A DNA stretch of 64,000 bases from Stromatinia cepivora. Lineage: Eukaryota > Ascomycota > Leotiomycetes > Helotiales > Sclerotiniaceae. Location of the stretch: positions 310,001 to 374,000 of the forward strand of contig RCTD01000006.1 in NCBI GenBank assembly GCA_014898415.1, given 5' to 3'. How positions within the stretch are numbered: position 1 is the stretch's first letter; every line of letters starts with the position of its first letter. Under the pieces are notes generated by a model. That model was not told the DNA's origin. It ran no database searches and saw only the letters and a list, made by a program, of their open reading frames with translations. Shown here one piece after another: positions 11,937 to 23,100 of this stretch. The translations under genes and the position numbers were made by a program.

Positions 11937-12671
11937 ATGCAATTCCACAAGCTTCTAGCTGTTATCTTTGGACTAATTCCTCATGCTGTTACCAGCTCAA
12001 ACTACTCAACATGTCCCGATATCTCTCCTGGTCCAGCTACACTTTTTCAGCTGGCGGAGCTTCTACCCATATCCCCTCTCATAGATCCAATTGCAATAGA
12101 AAATATTCGTAACACTTTAGCTCTTTACGCTTTTGCAACTGATGGCCGCAACGTGAGCAAACTGCATTTCTTGGAATTCCACTCTAGAGCCTACACTCTG
12201 TCTTTTCTCTTACGCATGTCATGATTTCCCAACTGAAATCAAATATCTCGATATTTTCCCGTGCTCGCCACTATCGTCGTAGTTATTATTGTACGAATTA
12301 CTAATATCCCAATACTCCAGTGGGCAGCCATATCTCGAGTCTTCGCCCCAAACGCACGAGCGAACTACTCGGCAGCCATCGGAATCCTCTACGGCCCAGA
12401 AGAAATCACCAATTATATCTCAACAAGCCTTGCTTCCTTCGCAGGAACACAACATAGATACGGCACGCAATACATAACTATATGTTCGCTAACTAGCGCT
12501 ATCTCCGTGACATATTTTCAAGCAAGCCACTTTTTCTTCCCGGATGTGGCGCCCGTTGTCAAGGATGATAGTCATACGTTGTTTGCTACTGGACGGTATG
12601 AAGATACTTGGATTAAAGAGGCCAATGGGACTTGGAAGATTGGGAATCGGGATTTGGTTTTTGTTATGTAG
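11937..12671 (+). CDS. Secreted SnoaL-like (NTF2-fold) protein
   Basis: Predicted 188 aa in two exons, 11937-12152 and 12321-12671. The 168-bp intron (GTGAGC, TACTAAT branch, CTCCAG) keeps phase 0 and joins DGRN to WAAISRVFAPNA. The start at 11937 is chosen because it begins a signal peptide (MQFHKLLAVIFGLIPHAVTS). The body has the pattern of SnoaL-like proteins: a helix with YAFATDGRNWAAIS, then VFAPNARANYS, then SLASFAGTQHRYGTQ and a terminal strand near DTWIKEANGTWKIGNRDLVF. This fold forms a small-molecule pocket. Family members include isomerases, cyclases and many of unknown role. No substrate can be assigned. Confidence 0.72.
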
Positions 12672-13272
12672 GTTGTTTTCGGATTTGTTGATGGTGGGGT
12701 GATACTGATGCTTTGGTGCAGGGTCCGTTGATCTTGGATACGACGTAGAGGTTAACCATCGTGTGCGAAGCACTATTGTGACCAGAGTGATGGCGCTGGA
12801 AAGGACGGAGCCCCCGAGCTCTCAGTGTTCTCAAGGACTTGAAACATGATGTGCTTCTAAAAATGTCACGCCATGAACCCCAGAAACAATTTCTTCTCAA
12901 GTTTGTGACAGAGACCAAATTTGGTACAAGTAAGTGGGTGGGGAGCCGGGTTCGGTAGTAGTGGGTGGCCCGGGGGGGGATTGGGACCATTTTCTAAACT
13001 CGGATAAATTTTGACGCATTTGTGTCGCTTCAACAACAATCTGCTTGAAGATTTGATGATGAATTTGGTGAAGGAATTACAACGTTGTTAAACAATTAAA
13101 CACCATTATGTAACTCCGCGCTACTACCGGCAACTAATATAGCCCCCGTTTTCAAGTCAATGACCTCATTATCCACCAGAACCATGAATCCCCACCCCCA
13201 TCCATCTGACGTAAATAAACAACTACCTCTAAACACCCCACCCTTCCGCCCTCCTGCTACAACCCAAAAAAA
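12672..13272. other. Intergenic
   Basis: 601 bp with no supported gene. A G-rich run (CCCGGGGGGGG) lies near 12970. Confidence 0.4.
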
Positions 13273-13770
13273 ATGTCCCAACCATTCGTCCTCACCCTCC
13301 GCCTCGACTCCGCCTCCGAAAAACTCCTCACCACCCTCCGCACCCGCTACTTCCCCTCCTCCCGCAACTACCTCTCCGCACACATAACCCTCTTCCACGC
13401 GCTCCCCTCCACCCATCATCCCCTCTACACCACCCTCCTCAGCACCCTCTCATCACGCACCCCAAGATTCAAAATCGGCATTAAAGACCCTTTTCCCCTT
13501 AGAAAAAAAGGCGTCGCGCTCAATATCTCCTCATTCAAACTCCGTAAAATGCACGAGTAATTACTAGCGGAGTTCAGAAAAAAAGAAGTGCAGTTGACGG
13601 AACAGGATCAGAGGAATATAAGACCGCATGTTACGGTGCAGAATAAGGTTGGAGAGGAAGAGGCGAGGAGGGAGGTTGAGGAGTGGGCGGGTGTGGCTGA
13701 GGCGTTGAGTTTGTGGAGGTATGAGGTTGGGGGGGAGTGGACCCACTTGGAGGATTTTGAGTTTGTGTGA
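13273..13770 (+). pseudogene. 2H phosphoesterase (2'-5' RNA ligase-like) with one in-frame stop
   Basis: The frame is continuous from ATG 13273 to TGA 13770 except for one TAA at 13558-13560. Both halves fit one 2H phosphoesterase of about 165 aa. The first catalytic motif is HITLF (upstream half) and the second is HVTVQ (downstream half). The C-terminus LWRYEVGGEWTHLEDFEFV also fits the family. The stop falls in the segment KMHE-stop-LLAEFRKK, where homologues have a charged or Gln residue, so CAA, GAA or AAA to TAA is the simple explanation. These enzymes act on cyclic phosphates or 2'-5' linkages in RNA. The truncated product would lack the second His motif. Readthrough or an assembly error is possible. 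No intron of normal size removes the stop. Confidence 0.7.
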
Positions 13771-14096
13771 GCGGATGGGATGGTATGGGATGAGATGAGA
13801 TGGGGATGGTGTGAGTTGAGGTTGATAGGGCGTATATGGTGATCCTTGCACAATTGAAAGGATTTCCCCGAATAAATAGTAAAGATACCTGATTTCCTCT
13901 TGAATAGATATCAGGGTATATTAGAAACTTACGCCCCATAATCTGCCTATCATCCACAGAAAAAGCATTTGGTGTAATTGGTAAACAGCATTTTCCAAGA
14001 AAAATACCCCTTCAACACATTTTGGATACCACTGCGATAGTGAAAATACCAATAACTACTAGAACTTGACAAACATAATGAGAAGTTCCATCCCCA
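13771..14096. other. Intergenic, convergent gene ends
   Basis: 326 bp between the 2H phosphoesterase gene and the 3' end of the P450. A GGGATGGTATGGGATGAGATG-like low-complexity stretch occurs near 13770-13815. Nothing else was seen. Confidence 0.4.
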
Positions 14097-15632
14097 TCAA
14101 ATCTTACTACCCCTCTTCTCCAACACCCTCCCTCTAAAATTCTTTTGCTTGACAAACCATCTATTCTCGGAAACCAATCCCCCACTTCTCTCTACATCCG
14201 CATCCAGCTCAAAATCAAATCTTCTCACCAGCTGTGGTATCAACTTGCTAATCTCCAACAAACTAATATTCTTCCCAATACAAGTTCTTGAGCCCATGCC
14301 GAAAGAAAAGAAATACTTTTCTACTTCTCCACCTCGATCTTGTTCTTCAATTCCGAGCCATCTTTCCGGTCTCCATCTATCTGCATCTAAGCCCCAAACT
14401 GACGCATTTTGATGAGCGACGTATGCATTGATGCCGACTGTCGAACCACCTGGTATGAATTGATTCGCGATGGTAGTACCTTCGGCTGGCACAACACGTT
14501 GCAGCCCCAGACCTATAGCAGGATGGACTCTTAGCCCTTCTTTGATGACAGCCTGTAGAAATGGTAATCCCTGAGCTTCTTTGAAAGTAATTGGGTCCGA
14601 GGCCCTTCCCTCCTTGGCCGCCGTCTCAATTTCCTCTCTCAGCCTTTGATAAGTCTCCGGGTACTTCAACAAATGATATAGCACACTCGAAAGAGTAACA
14701 GCCGTTGTATCACTCCCAGCACCAATGTTCGACTGACATGTCGTGAACAAATCGGCTCTGGTAATCCTTTTCGGATCCTTTTCAGACGCCGTGAATATTT
14801 TCGTCATAATATCTGGTGTACCCTCTCTCCCCTTTTCTCCGCTTCTCGGATCCTTCAACAATTTGGCCTTTTCTGCAATTCTATTCTCGGTAAAATTGGC
14901 AAGATATCCATAACCCCCAGTACTAGGCAGTAAAGGATAAATCCATTTGTGGATCCAACTCCAAATACCAACGAATGTAGCATACAATACTCTCGTATCA
15001 ATAGCCTTAAATACACCATCTTTATCCTCTCCCATGTCCAAAAAGCCAAAGCGTTGCCCAAATGTAATTTCTCCAATAACATCAAATGCATAGCATTGTA
15101 ACCAATGTTGGAAATTCACAATCTTTCCTGAACTTGCTAACTCCGCAAAGTGTCGTGAGAGTAACTCGGTACAATTATCCACATATACTTCATATCCAAC
15201 CACCGAACTCATAGTATAGTGATTAGCGACTTTGCGTCGTTGTACAGAATGGCGATGCTGATTAAGATCCGAGAACATCGAAGCCTTATTTGGATCTGGT
15301 GGCATCCATGTCCGATACCATGGTGCTTTCGGGAAGCTGCCTCCAGCTGTAGAGTAGATTACTCTAGCAGAATTAACATCATCGATTGAGTATTCATGGG
15401 GTGCGATGCGAACGATAGGACCGTAGTGAGAGTGCAGCTGTTGGTTTGTGCGGTGGAAAGAACCTTTGTATATCTCCCAACAGTACCAGGCTCGGGTGAA
15501 GCGTGCGAGGAAAGGACCTGGGATATGGCGGAGAGGGTCGATGATTGCGAGGAAGAGGATACTTAGCAAGTAGATGGACGTTGGGATGGCGATGAGTACC
15601 CATATCGGGAGGGAGACAATTGATTGGAGCAT
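14097..15632 (-). CDS. Cytochrome P450 monooxygenase
   Basis: Intronless and complete, 511 aa, the usual P450 length. An N-terminal membrane anchor (about residues 8-30) is followed by the proline-rich hinge HIPGP. The I-helix oxygen-activation motif AGSDTT is near residue 305, the ExxR pair is E365 and R368 (KEGLRVHP), the PERW region precedes the heme loop, and the heme ligand is Cys451 in FSFGMGSRTCIGKN. The enzyme should be ER-anchored and need a P450 reductase. Overall it resembles the pisatin demethylase-like and secondary-metabolism P450 clans of filamentous fungi, but the substrate is unknown. No polyketide synthase, NRPS or terpene synthase lies in the window, so membership in a biosynthetic cluster is not supported. 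Confidence 0.92.
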   Translation of the reverse strand: MLQSIVSLPIWVLIAIPTSIYLLSILFLAIIDPLRHIPGPFLARFTRAWYCWEIYKGSFHRTNQQLHSHYGPIVRIAPHEYSIDDVNSARVIYSTAGGSFPKAPWYRTWMPPDPNKASMFSDLNQHRHSVQRRKVANHYTMSSVVGYEVYVDNCTELLSRHFAELASSGKIVNFQHWLQCYAFDVIGEITFGQRFGFLDMGEDKDGVFKAIDTRVLYATFVGIWSWIHKWIYPLLPSTGGYGYLANFTENRIAEKAKLLKDPRSGEKGREGTPDIMTKIFTASEKDPKRITRADLFTTCQSNIGAGSDTTAVTLSSVLYHLLKYPETYQRLREEIETAAKEGRASDPITFKEAQGLPFLQAVIKEGLRVHPAIGLGLQRVVPAEGTTIANQFIPGGSTVGINAYVAHQNASVWGLDADRWRPERWLGIEEQDRGGEVEKYFFSFGMGSRTCIGKNISLLEISKLIPQLVRRFDFELDADVERSGGLVSENRWFVKQKNFRGRVLEKRGSKI

Positions 15633-16462
15633 TTCAATTTGGTCTACATGAAACTGCTGAAAGATGGATAAACTGAACAGTGAATAGAGATCAAGGAGAC
15701 AGTAAGGTAGAGATCGTATTTAAGAATGATTACAGATTCCATGAAAGCAGAGTGAGACAGATATCCACCTTAAGGATAATGGCTACGAATCCCATGAAAG
15801 TGCTCAGTAAACTTAGAAGCCCAACTTGATGTAACGGTGGCATGTGCATATAGACAGCCTTTATTCATACACGAATAGCACACACAGACAAAGTCTTTGA
15901 GTGGGGCCTGAGGTGCGGATGCGGGGAAATATGCACATCGGCATGTGGAAGATTCGTGGAAGCTAAGAGCTGGTCCCGCGATGAACCTATAGTAATTTCG
16001 AGGGCTTGCAGTGGCCGGGTATGTCGGCTCATGATTAGAGAAGCTTTTGTGATTGGGCAGTGGACACATTATAATCATAAGGTTATATTTTTGTGAACCC
16101 GAATCAACATGGCAAGACAGTATCGGTACTTTTTTCGGCATTTACCCGAAGGTCGAAGATAAATGAATAAAGCACACTCGAAATGTCATGATGGATGCTT
16201 AGATAGGCATTTAAATTCATTAAAGCGAAAATCGAAACAATATTTTAGTGATCAATTGTCCAAAACATTTATATCGTTCAATGGTGGTGGACTCCCAACA
16301 GTGAAACCTCCAATCAAAGTTGGCTACTAGATAATGAAAGTCTAGTGTAGAACCCGAGCAGGATATTGAACACAAGTCGGATTGGCAAAAGGAAATTTTC
16401 CCGCTTATGAGAATGGACGATAACCAATATAACACACAATACTGCACGTCAATGGTAAAATG
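15633..16462. other. Intergenic
   Basis: 830 bp containing the P450 promoter and the MFS gene's 3' flank. A 123-codon minus-strand frame at 15770-16141 has no recognisable features and lies within the P450 upstream region, so it is not annotated as a gene. Confidence 0.4.
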
Positions 16463-19059
16463 CTATAGGTCCCTTGTACCCATAAAATTACCTCCTCTCA
16501 CGGCTTCTCTCCCCGCACCAAAACCCTGTCTCTGATGCTTTGTCATCCTTTCACTATTCTGTGTCCTCTGAGCTCTCAGTCTATCGTTTTCATGTAAGTC
16601 GTCGATTTGTCGATGGCCGATTGGCTTCTCAAAGTCGTACAGTGGTTCGAGCGTTACAAATTTTTGCTGCAATATGTACCGCCTTATCCACCATCTATGT
16701 ACTTTTGGTTAATGGATCGTTTATTGACGGTTCGTTAGGGAATAAAAAAAGGGGAATAACGCACGGTAGAGCTTTAGTAAGCTGGTAATGCATATGTGTG
16801 CGTGTAGGGACAGCGAATACAAAGTTTAGTTCTTCGAGTGTACGTTGCTTGGTTTCCGGTACCCAAAGAAATATCATGCATAGAGAGATGACATTAAGTC
16901 CGGCATAGAAACCAAAAGTTCCCTGTGAGACATCAATAATCAAGTCAAGAAAAGGTTTTTGAAGGTAAAAAGAGAAAATAGCCTACGGCAACAGAAAAAA
17001 CATCAAGCATCCTTGGCAAAGTGATGCCTAAGACAGCAGCCCAAAAAAGGTTCGTAGCAACTGCCCAACCCATCCCAACTTCACGATGTGACAGCGGAAA
17101 TACCTCAGCAGAGTATGTAAATGGGACTGGCCCTGCGCCAGGGCTGTAAAAAGCAGCATAAACATATATAAACAGCGCCATAAGGCCTAGGTGCGCTCGA
17201 CTGGTTTCCGTTATTAACGAACAAAGTGCCACGGCAAGTATACTCCAAGCCATATTAGGAAAGGTAAACAGCAATAAAGTTCGTCTCCCGTACGTATCAA
17301 TAGTCCAGATAGCTGGCCATGCAAAGATGAAATTTACGAGACCAAATCCCCACGAAGCTAAAAGTGCATTGATTCTCCCAGCGCCAGCTTTTTGAAAGAC
17401 GGTCGAGGAATAAAATGCTATCACATTAATTCCACACATTTGCTGCGCCAACATAACTGTAAAGCTGGCTAGCGTCGCTCTTCTCAACCGGGGCACTGTA
17501 AACAACTGTGTAAAGCGTGTCAAGTAAGTATGGTTCCCCACAATTTCTGCCTCAAGCTCAAGTTGTGAATGGATATAATAAATATCACGCGCAGCTTGTA
17601 GCGGATTGTTCCGAAGTTTTAATAGGGACTGGTAGGCTTCTGGATATCGACCTTTCTTCATATACCAGCGGGGACTTTCTGGGCAATAGAAGATAAGAAT
17701 GCAAAGAGGTACGGCGGGTATGAATGCAGAGCCGAGTTGGAGACGCCAGGCGATTCGTGGTACATTGGCGACTATCAAGTTTGCGCAAAAGCCTAGGAAG
17801 ATCCCGAAGGCATTCCACACTTGCCAGGACATTACCAGGGCGCCTCTAATGGCTATTCAATTATTAGCTGAGAAGCCCTAGGACTAGAAATAGGTAGTCA
17901 AAGAAGAAAGAACTCACCCGCAGGAGAATTTTCCGCTGCATATACAGGAACAGTCGAAGCTTTCGCACCCATTCCAAGTCCGAGTATAAGGCGGCAGATG
18001 AAAAGCTCTTCCCAGGTTGTTGTGAAAGCACTGCCAATCACACTCCAAAGGCAAAAGTTTCCAGAGATAAATATGGTTCCACGGCGACCAAAATAGTTGT
18101 TGAGAGGGTCGGAAATCCAGCAGCCTATAAATGCGCTGCTGATGTAAGGGGCGGCATTGCAGAGTCCAACTAGCATCGTATCGCGGGTTGATTTTCCTCC
18201 AATGCCAAACAGGTCCGGAAACGATAAATTAGCACCATTTGAGCCTAAGTTATTTGTCAGTCGGTGAATAGCCCACTTGAACATTAAGGCGAGGTAGGTG
18301 AGGGTTCTGGGGGGTTTGGTCCTTATACCGCGTTCGTTCTGCTCAACTTGGACCGTCCAAGTTTATCTCAAGTCCCCTTTATCTCTCGAAACGCAGGCAC
18401 GAGTATGAAATATGATCTGAAATTTGACCCACCTGTTTGATCCCAACCTTGAACAGCAGCTCTGTTATGGCGAACGTTAGAGTGGGAAGACTAGTAATCA
18501 ATAAGAAAGGGGGTGAAGACATACCCAATGGAGCATGTAATGATAGTAATATACAACGCCCATGGCTGTTTCCATTTATGAAGGACTTCATCCCTCAAGC
18601 ATTCGATCTCTTCATCATTCAAAGCATTCTCACCTTTGATATCCTCGTAGTTTGTCGGGTCTTGTGCTACTAGTGCCCCTTTGATTAATAGTGGAACAAT
18701 CTTGAGCAACTGGTGCTTAGTCGCAAAGTCCTCAACCTGACGGTACAGTAAAGTCGTTGGAATGCCGGATAATGGATTTTGAATCCTTTGTTGGATGTAT
18801 TAGCACAATGAGGACGGATTACGAACTTGAGACATCCTTACTTGGCATCTAAGTTGCTGTTTAGATTAATGTGGTGCTGGTCTGCTTCGACTTCCACGGC
18901 ATAATCACTTTCGTTCTTACCAGTAGTCTGCAACCGTGACCTTGCGACTTCCATCAGCGGTTATTCATTGAATCTATTCTCTTTCCGAGTATGAAACACA
19001 ACGTACCAATCTGGTTGAATAAAGTTTACATGCTGATCAACATACTTCGGTTCTGGCAT
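16463..19059 (-). CDS. MFS sugar/polyol (myo-inositol-like) transporter, eight exons
   Basis: Predicted 674 aa. Exons are 19059-19007, 18940-18842, 18785-18525, 18461-18433, 18244-17918, 17852-16987, 16922-16765 and 16694-16463, and all phases close. Exon 4 is only 29 nt and encodes [10 protein letters not shown], a conserved motif of this family at the start of the first extracellular loop. Family marks follow: [23 protein letters not shown], the [14 protein letters not shown] segment, TYGRR, and [12 protein letters not shown] after the last helix. The tail [10 protein letters not shown] closes the family pattern. About twelve membrane helices are expected in the plasma membrane, giving proton-coupled uptake of a sugar or polyol. 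The long N-terminus ([17 protein letters not shown]) matches filamentous fungal members annotated as myo-inositol or related transporters. The substrate is not determinable here. Confidence 0.87.
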
Positions 19060-20301
19060 CGTAAACAATTATCGCGATGTTTAATGAATCTAGGGGCTAC
19101 TGAAAGACAAAATATGAAAAGTGGGGAATAAGACGTTTATATAGTTCCAACAATCCAGCCTCGAATTCTTTCTACGAAGGTGACACGGAGGTATAATGCT
19201 GCGCCAGATTTTAAACAATAATTGCTGAATCATGATTTGGCGGAGGCATTATTATCGGTCCGCGTGAACATAGAGAAGGCTGGCCTTGAATCCTAACGGC
19301 ACAGTTGTCATGTAATATGACATCGTAAAGATGCAGGGCCCTGAACGAAAACGAGAGAATAATCTTCAGGAAGTTGAGGCTGACAACCAGACTCAAGACC
19401 AATTATCTGCGAGGCAGTACGTAGGGCGGTTTAAGAAACCTAGAGCGACAAGCCCATTCTGCAAGGAAAAGAATCGGTGAGAAAAGGCAATCATAAGCAA
19501 GAGAAAATCTTCACTGTGGCTTGTTTGTTTGTGTTGAAACTTCTCCCTTCACTCAAAAGCGGTGACCTTTGGAAGGCATGAAGGCAACAGCACACAACCA
19601 ACGCGGGGCCCCGCCAAGTATGCATAGGTGAGCCACGAGACAAGATTTCCGCAACAAGGGCATTTTGATGTTGGGCCATGGCCCTATAGAATTCAAGTAA
19701 GATCGACAAACTCCAGAACACATGAAAGAGATAAGTACGTAAAATGCTTACAAAAGTCCATTTGTTTCGAACAAAAACCATCAAAGCGAATAAAATTCCA
19801 TTTTTGATCAAAATTTCATTACACCTCTCCCCAAAATCAGTAAGTAACTTTAGCTGGAGTTCTAAATAGTCAAGATTGCTTTTAAACCCCAGAATGCAAC
19901 GTGAGTCTCCGTTGGCGCACTGAAGCCAGACTCTCTATCTCTTGATTGAATAGTTTGAACTTGACTTCAAGTCCAAATCAAATGCAATAACAGAAACATT
20001 TAGCTAGCGGTACCAAGGTAATATAGCAAAATGGTAAAAGCGACAGTATGAATATGAACCTTGAGGTAGGTAGTAGGTATTTAAAAGCTCGAACAACTAG
20101 AACAGGGATTACATAAGGATCGCGTGATCATGTGATCAGAGATAAGATAAGCTTGATTAAATGCATCTTTAATGTAAGATTATCTCGCTCGAATTTGAAC
20201 TTTTATTCGACCTTCTAGGCAACCATCACCTCAACTCACAGACCTTTAGGATTCTTGATGAGTAATGTTATGTTTCCCCGCAGGAGTATATCATTGCCGT
20301 C
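19060..20301. other. Divergent intergenic region between the MFS transporter and RAD17
   Basis: 1.24 kb that must hold both promoters. Minus-strand frames at 19211-19402 and 19491-19811 show no motif or splice context. No recognisable binding site was called. Confidence 0.4.
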
Positions 20302-23100
20302 ATGGCACCTCCAGCGAAGAGACGGAAGCGCAATGTCGTTGAATCCTCTCCCCATACCTCAGAGAACGAGGACAATCAATCAGTTCAGGTGAACAAGTTC
20401 AAAAGTCGATTGAGCAATTTGGCACACTCCCCGCCACCAAGGTCGAGCTCTTTAGAGCCAGTTACAAGGTCTATGTCACAATCTAGCAACTCTACGAGAT
20501 CTTCTTCTCTTACAAAACCTTCAGCAAAAACGGCCAATCATCCTCATAATGCCGCGCCGATCTATCTGCCAAATCATCGCAAGAAGTCCAATACAAAGAG
20601 TCCCAGTACGAGTCCAGAGAAACCAAGAAGCAAAGGAAAGATTGGGGGGAAGCGGGAAAATGCAGATATCCATACATTCTTTACAAAGCAAGTGCAGAGG
20701 CAGCAAGCAGAGGGCAAGACGATACCCAAACAAAGAATTAAGGTACTCAGTTCGAAGGATATTCAGAAGGAGGCTGATCTGATAAATGATTTAATATCAG
20801 ATGATGATGATGTGGGAGAGACTCGAGCACAAACAGTTAGCATGGTTGGGCAAGCCGCTAAACGCGGGGTCGGAAAGAACGTATTTACAAATTCAGGTAC
20901 CAACACACCCAGCGCTAGTCAAAGGTTTGTGAAGCCATCCCAGGTTTCTTTATTAGAGTCTATAGTCGAGAAGGAGGATATGCGGCCTTGGGCCGAACGC
21001 TTTGGACCAAATAATTTGGAGGAACTTGGAGTTCACAAAAAGAAAGTCACGGATGTTCGAACCTGGCTTGAGAATGTCATCGAGGGTCAAATGAGGCAAC
21101 GGTTATTGATCTTAAAGGGTGCTGCGGGAACTGGAAAGACGACAACGGTACAACTACTGGCGAAAGATATGGGATGTGATATCCTGGAGTGGAGGAATCC
21201 TGTTGGGTCGGTGGCTTCCTCAGACGGCTTTCAATCAATGGCTGCACAATTTGAGGAATTCATGGGTCGGGGTGGAAAGTTCGGTCAACTTGATTTGTTT
21301 TCCGACGAAAATGGAGATATTCCAGGAGAACCAGAAGTAAAACCATTGGATCAAAGGAAGCAAATTATACTAGTCGAAGAATTTCCAAACACTTTCACTC
21401 GTTCTTCGAGTGCTCTACAATCTTTTCGATCTGCGATACTTCAATACCTTGCATCTAATACCCCTCTTCTTTCAATGCCATACAACCCCAAAGCTAAGAA
21501 TGATCCTATCACTCCAGTGGTAATGATTGTTTCTGAGACATTGCTGACAACGACCTCCGCATCCGCCGACAGTTTCACTGCGCACCGTCTCCTTGGGGCA
21601 GAGATTCTCCAGCATCCGGGTGTAGGAGTTATAGAGTTCAATGCTATTGCCCCTACAATATTAGCAAAGGCCCTCGAGATAGTAGTTCAGAAAGAGTCAC
21701 GGAAGTCAGGGAGGAGAAAGACACCAGGACCTCAGGTGTTGAAAACGCTTGGCGAGGTTGGCGATATTAGGAGTGCAATTGGGTCTCTGGAATTCATGTG
21801 TTTGAGAGGGGATGTTGATGACTGGGGAGGCAAAGTTGTTTTTGGAAAAGGCAAGAAAACAAGCAAAGATACTTCGCTGACAAAAATGGAAGAGGATTCT
21901 TTGGAACTGATCAGTCGCCGCGAAGCTAGCCTCGGAATCTTCCATGCTGTAGGTAAAGTGGTCTACAACAAGCGTGAATCAAAGGTATCCGGGGATGTGG
22001 AATCTTTACCACACTTCATATCTCACCACTCGCGTCCCAATAAATCCGAAGTAAACATAAATGAGCTCATTGATGAGACCGGCACCGACACTCCAACATT
22101 CATCGCTGCCCTCCACGAAAACTACATTCTCTCATGTGAAGCACCACCCTCTTCCTTCGAATTCTCCTCCCTCGATCATGTCAATGGCTGCATTGATGCA
22201 CTCTCCGATAGCGACCTCCTCTGCCCCTCCTGGGATGGTTCCCTCCAATCCTCGGGCTTTGGTGGCGGCATAACAGGAACAGGAGGAGACATCCTCCGCC
22301 AAGACGAGATGTCCTTTCAAATCGCCGTCCGTGGCATCCTCTTCTCTCTTCCTTACCCTGTATCTCGCAAAGCTCCCGCAGCAGCCGGGTTCAGAACTGG
22401 CAAAGCGGCGGATGCACACAAAATGTTCTATCCCACCAGTCTCAAATTGTGGCGCATGAAAGAGGAAATGGAAAGTACATTAGACCTATGGGTTATACGC
22501 TTAATCAAAGGAGAAATCGATCTCACAAATACAAATTCCGCAAGCATTACCTCCGGCACTGCTGCATTTGCTCGTCCAAACCCCGACACAGTAGAAAGTT
22601 GGAAGTTTAAGAATGCCGCTCCTGCGCCGCAACAATTAAAATCAAACAGCAAATCCAAATCCAACACCCCCAAAGAAGAAAATACTCCTCCCCTTCTAAG
22701 CCTCGGCGTCTCCGCCCGCACAGAAATGCTCCTCGAGCGTCTCCCCTACATAATTCAAATCTCCAAATCCAATTCCAAATCTCAACCCCAATCCCATGCC
22801 ACCTTCCCATCAACCACCAATCCCCTCCTAAAATCCCTCGGGAAAATAACAACATTCACAGGCATTGGTCCACAACAAACCTCCAACGAGACTGCCGCCT
22901 CCTCGGACGACGACGACGAATCAAAAAATAATACGGAAAATTGGGCGACGGATAGACCGGATGGTGTGGGTACGCCTAGAAAGAAAAATAAAGGGGGAGG
23001 AGTGGTTATAAAAAAGGGAATCGGTGGTGTGAGAGCGATGCCGGTGCAGCAGCTGGAGCAGAAGTTTGTTCTGAGCGATGATGATATTGAGGATGATTGA
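20302..23100 (+). CDS. RAD17: Rad17/Rad24 checkpoint clamp loader
   Basis: Intronless, 932 aa. A basic, Ser-rich N-terminus (about residues 1-225) precedes the AAA+ clamp-loader core, which opens with the family signature MRPWAERFGPNNLEELGVHKKK. Walker A is GAAGTGKTTT at about 273-282. The Walker B position reads IILVEEFPN near 359, the degenerate acidic form typical of Rad17. The C-terminal part is divergent and ends in an acidic tail (SDDDIEDD). Rad17 replaces Rfc1 in the clamp loader that places the 9-1-1 ring at damaged DNA and so activates the ATR-type kinase. It acts in the same pathway as the Rad9/Crb2 mediator 15 kb upstream. Identification is strong; exact C-terminal domain limits are not. 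Confidence 0.92.
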   Translation: MAPPAKRRKRNVVESSPHTSENEDNQSVQVNKFKSRLSNLAHSPPPRSSSLEPVTRSMSQSSNSTRSSSLTKPSAKTANHPHNAAPIYLPNHRKKSNTKSPSTSPEKPRSKGKIGGKRENADIHTFFTKQVQRQQAEGKTIPKQRIKVLSSKDIQKEADLINDLISDDDDVGETRAQTVSMVGQAAKRGVGKNVFTNSGTNTPSASQRFVKPSQVSLLESIVEKEDMRPWAERFGPNNLEELGVHKKKVTDVRTWLENVIEGQMRQRLLILKGAAGTGKTTTVQLLAKDMGCDILEWRNPVGSVASSDGFQSMAAQFEEFMGRGGKFGQLDLFSDENGDIPGEPEVKPLDQRKQIILVEEFPNTFTRSSSALQSFRSAILQYLASNTPLLSMPYNPKAKNDPITPVVMIVSETLLTTTSASADSFTAHRLLGAEILQHPGVGVIEFNAIAPTILAKALEIVVQKESRKSGRRKTPGPQVLKTLGEVGDIRSAIGSLEFMCLRGDVDDWGGKVVFGKGKKTSKDTSLTKMEEDSLELISRREASLGIFHAVGKVVYNKRESKVSGDVESLPHFISHHSRPNKSEVNINELIDETGTDTPTFIAALHENYILSCEAPPSSFEFSSLDHVNGCIDALSDSDLLCPSWDGSLQSSGFGGGITGTGGDILRQDEMSFQIAVRGILFSLPYPVSRKAPAAAGFRTGKAADAHKMFYPTSLKLWRMKEEMESTLDLWVIRLIKGEIDLTNTNSASITSGTAAFARPNPDTVESWKFKNAAPAPQQLKSNSKSKSNTPKEENTPPLLSLGVSARTEMLLERLPYIIQISKSNSKSQPQSHATFPSTTNPLLKSLGKITTFTGIGPQQTSNETAASSDDDDESKNNTENWATDRPDGVGTPRKKNKGGGVVIKKGIGGVRAMPVQQLEQKFVLSDDDIEDD

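Noticed and set aside
13536..13559. 24-nt GT...AG segment that would remove the TAA from the 2H phosphoesterase
   Set aside because: Far below the size of any intron in this window (minimum 47-48 nt), with no room for a branch site.
15770..16141. 123-codon minus-strand frame upstream of the P450
   Set aside because: No motif, no signal peptide and no splice context. The length is within chance for this composition.
14097..19059. P450 plus MFS transporter as a biosynthetic gene cluster
   Set aside because: No backbone synthase or pathway regulator is present, and the transporter belongs to a sugar/polyol family rather than to drug or toxin exporters.
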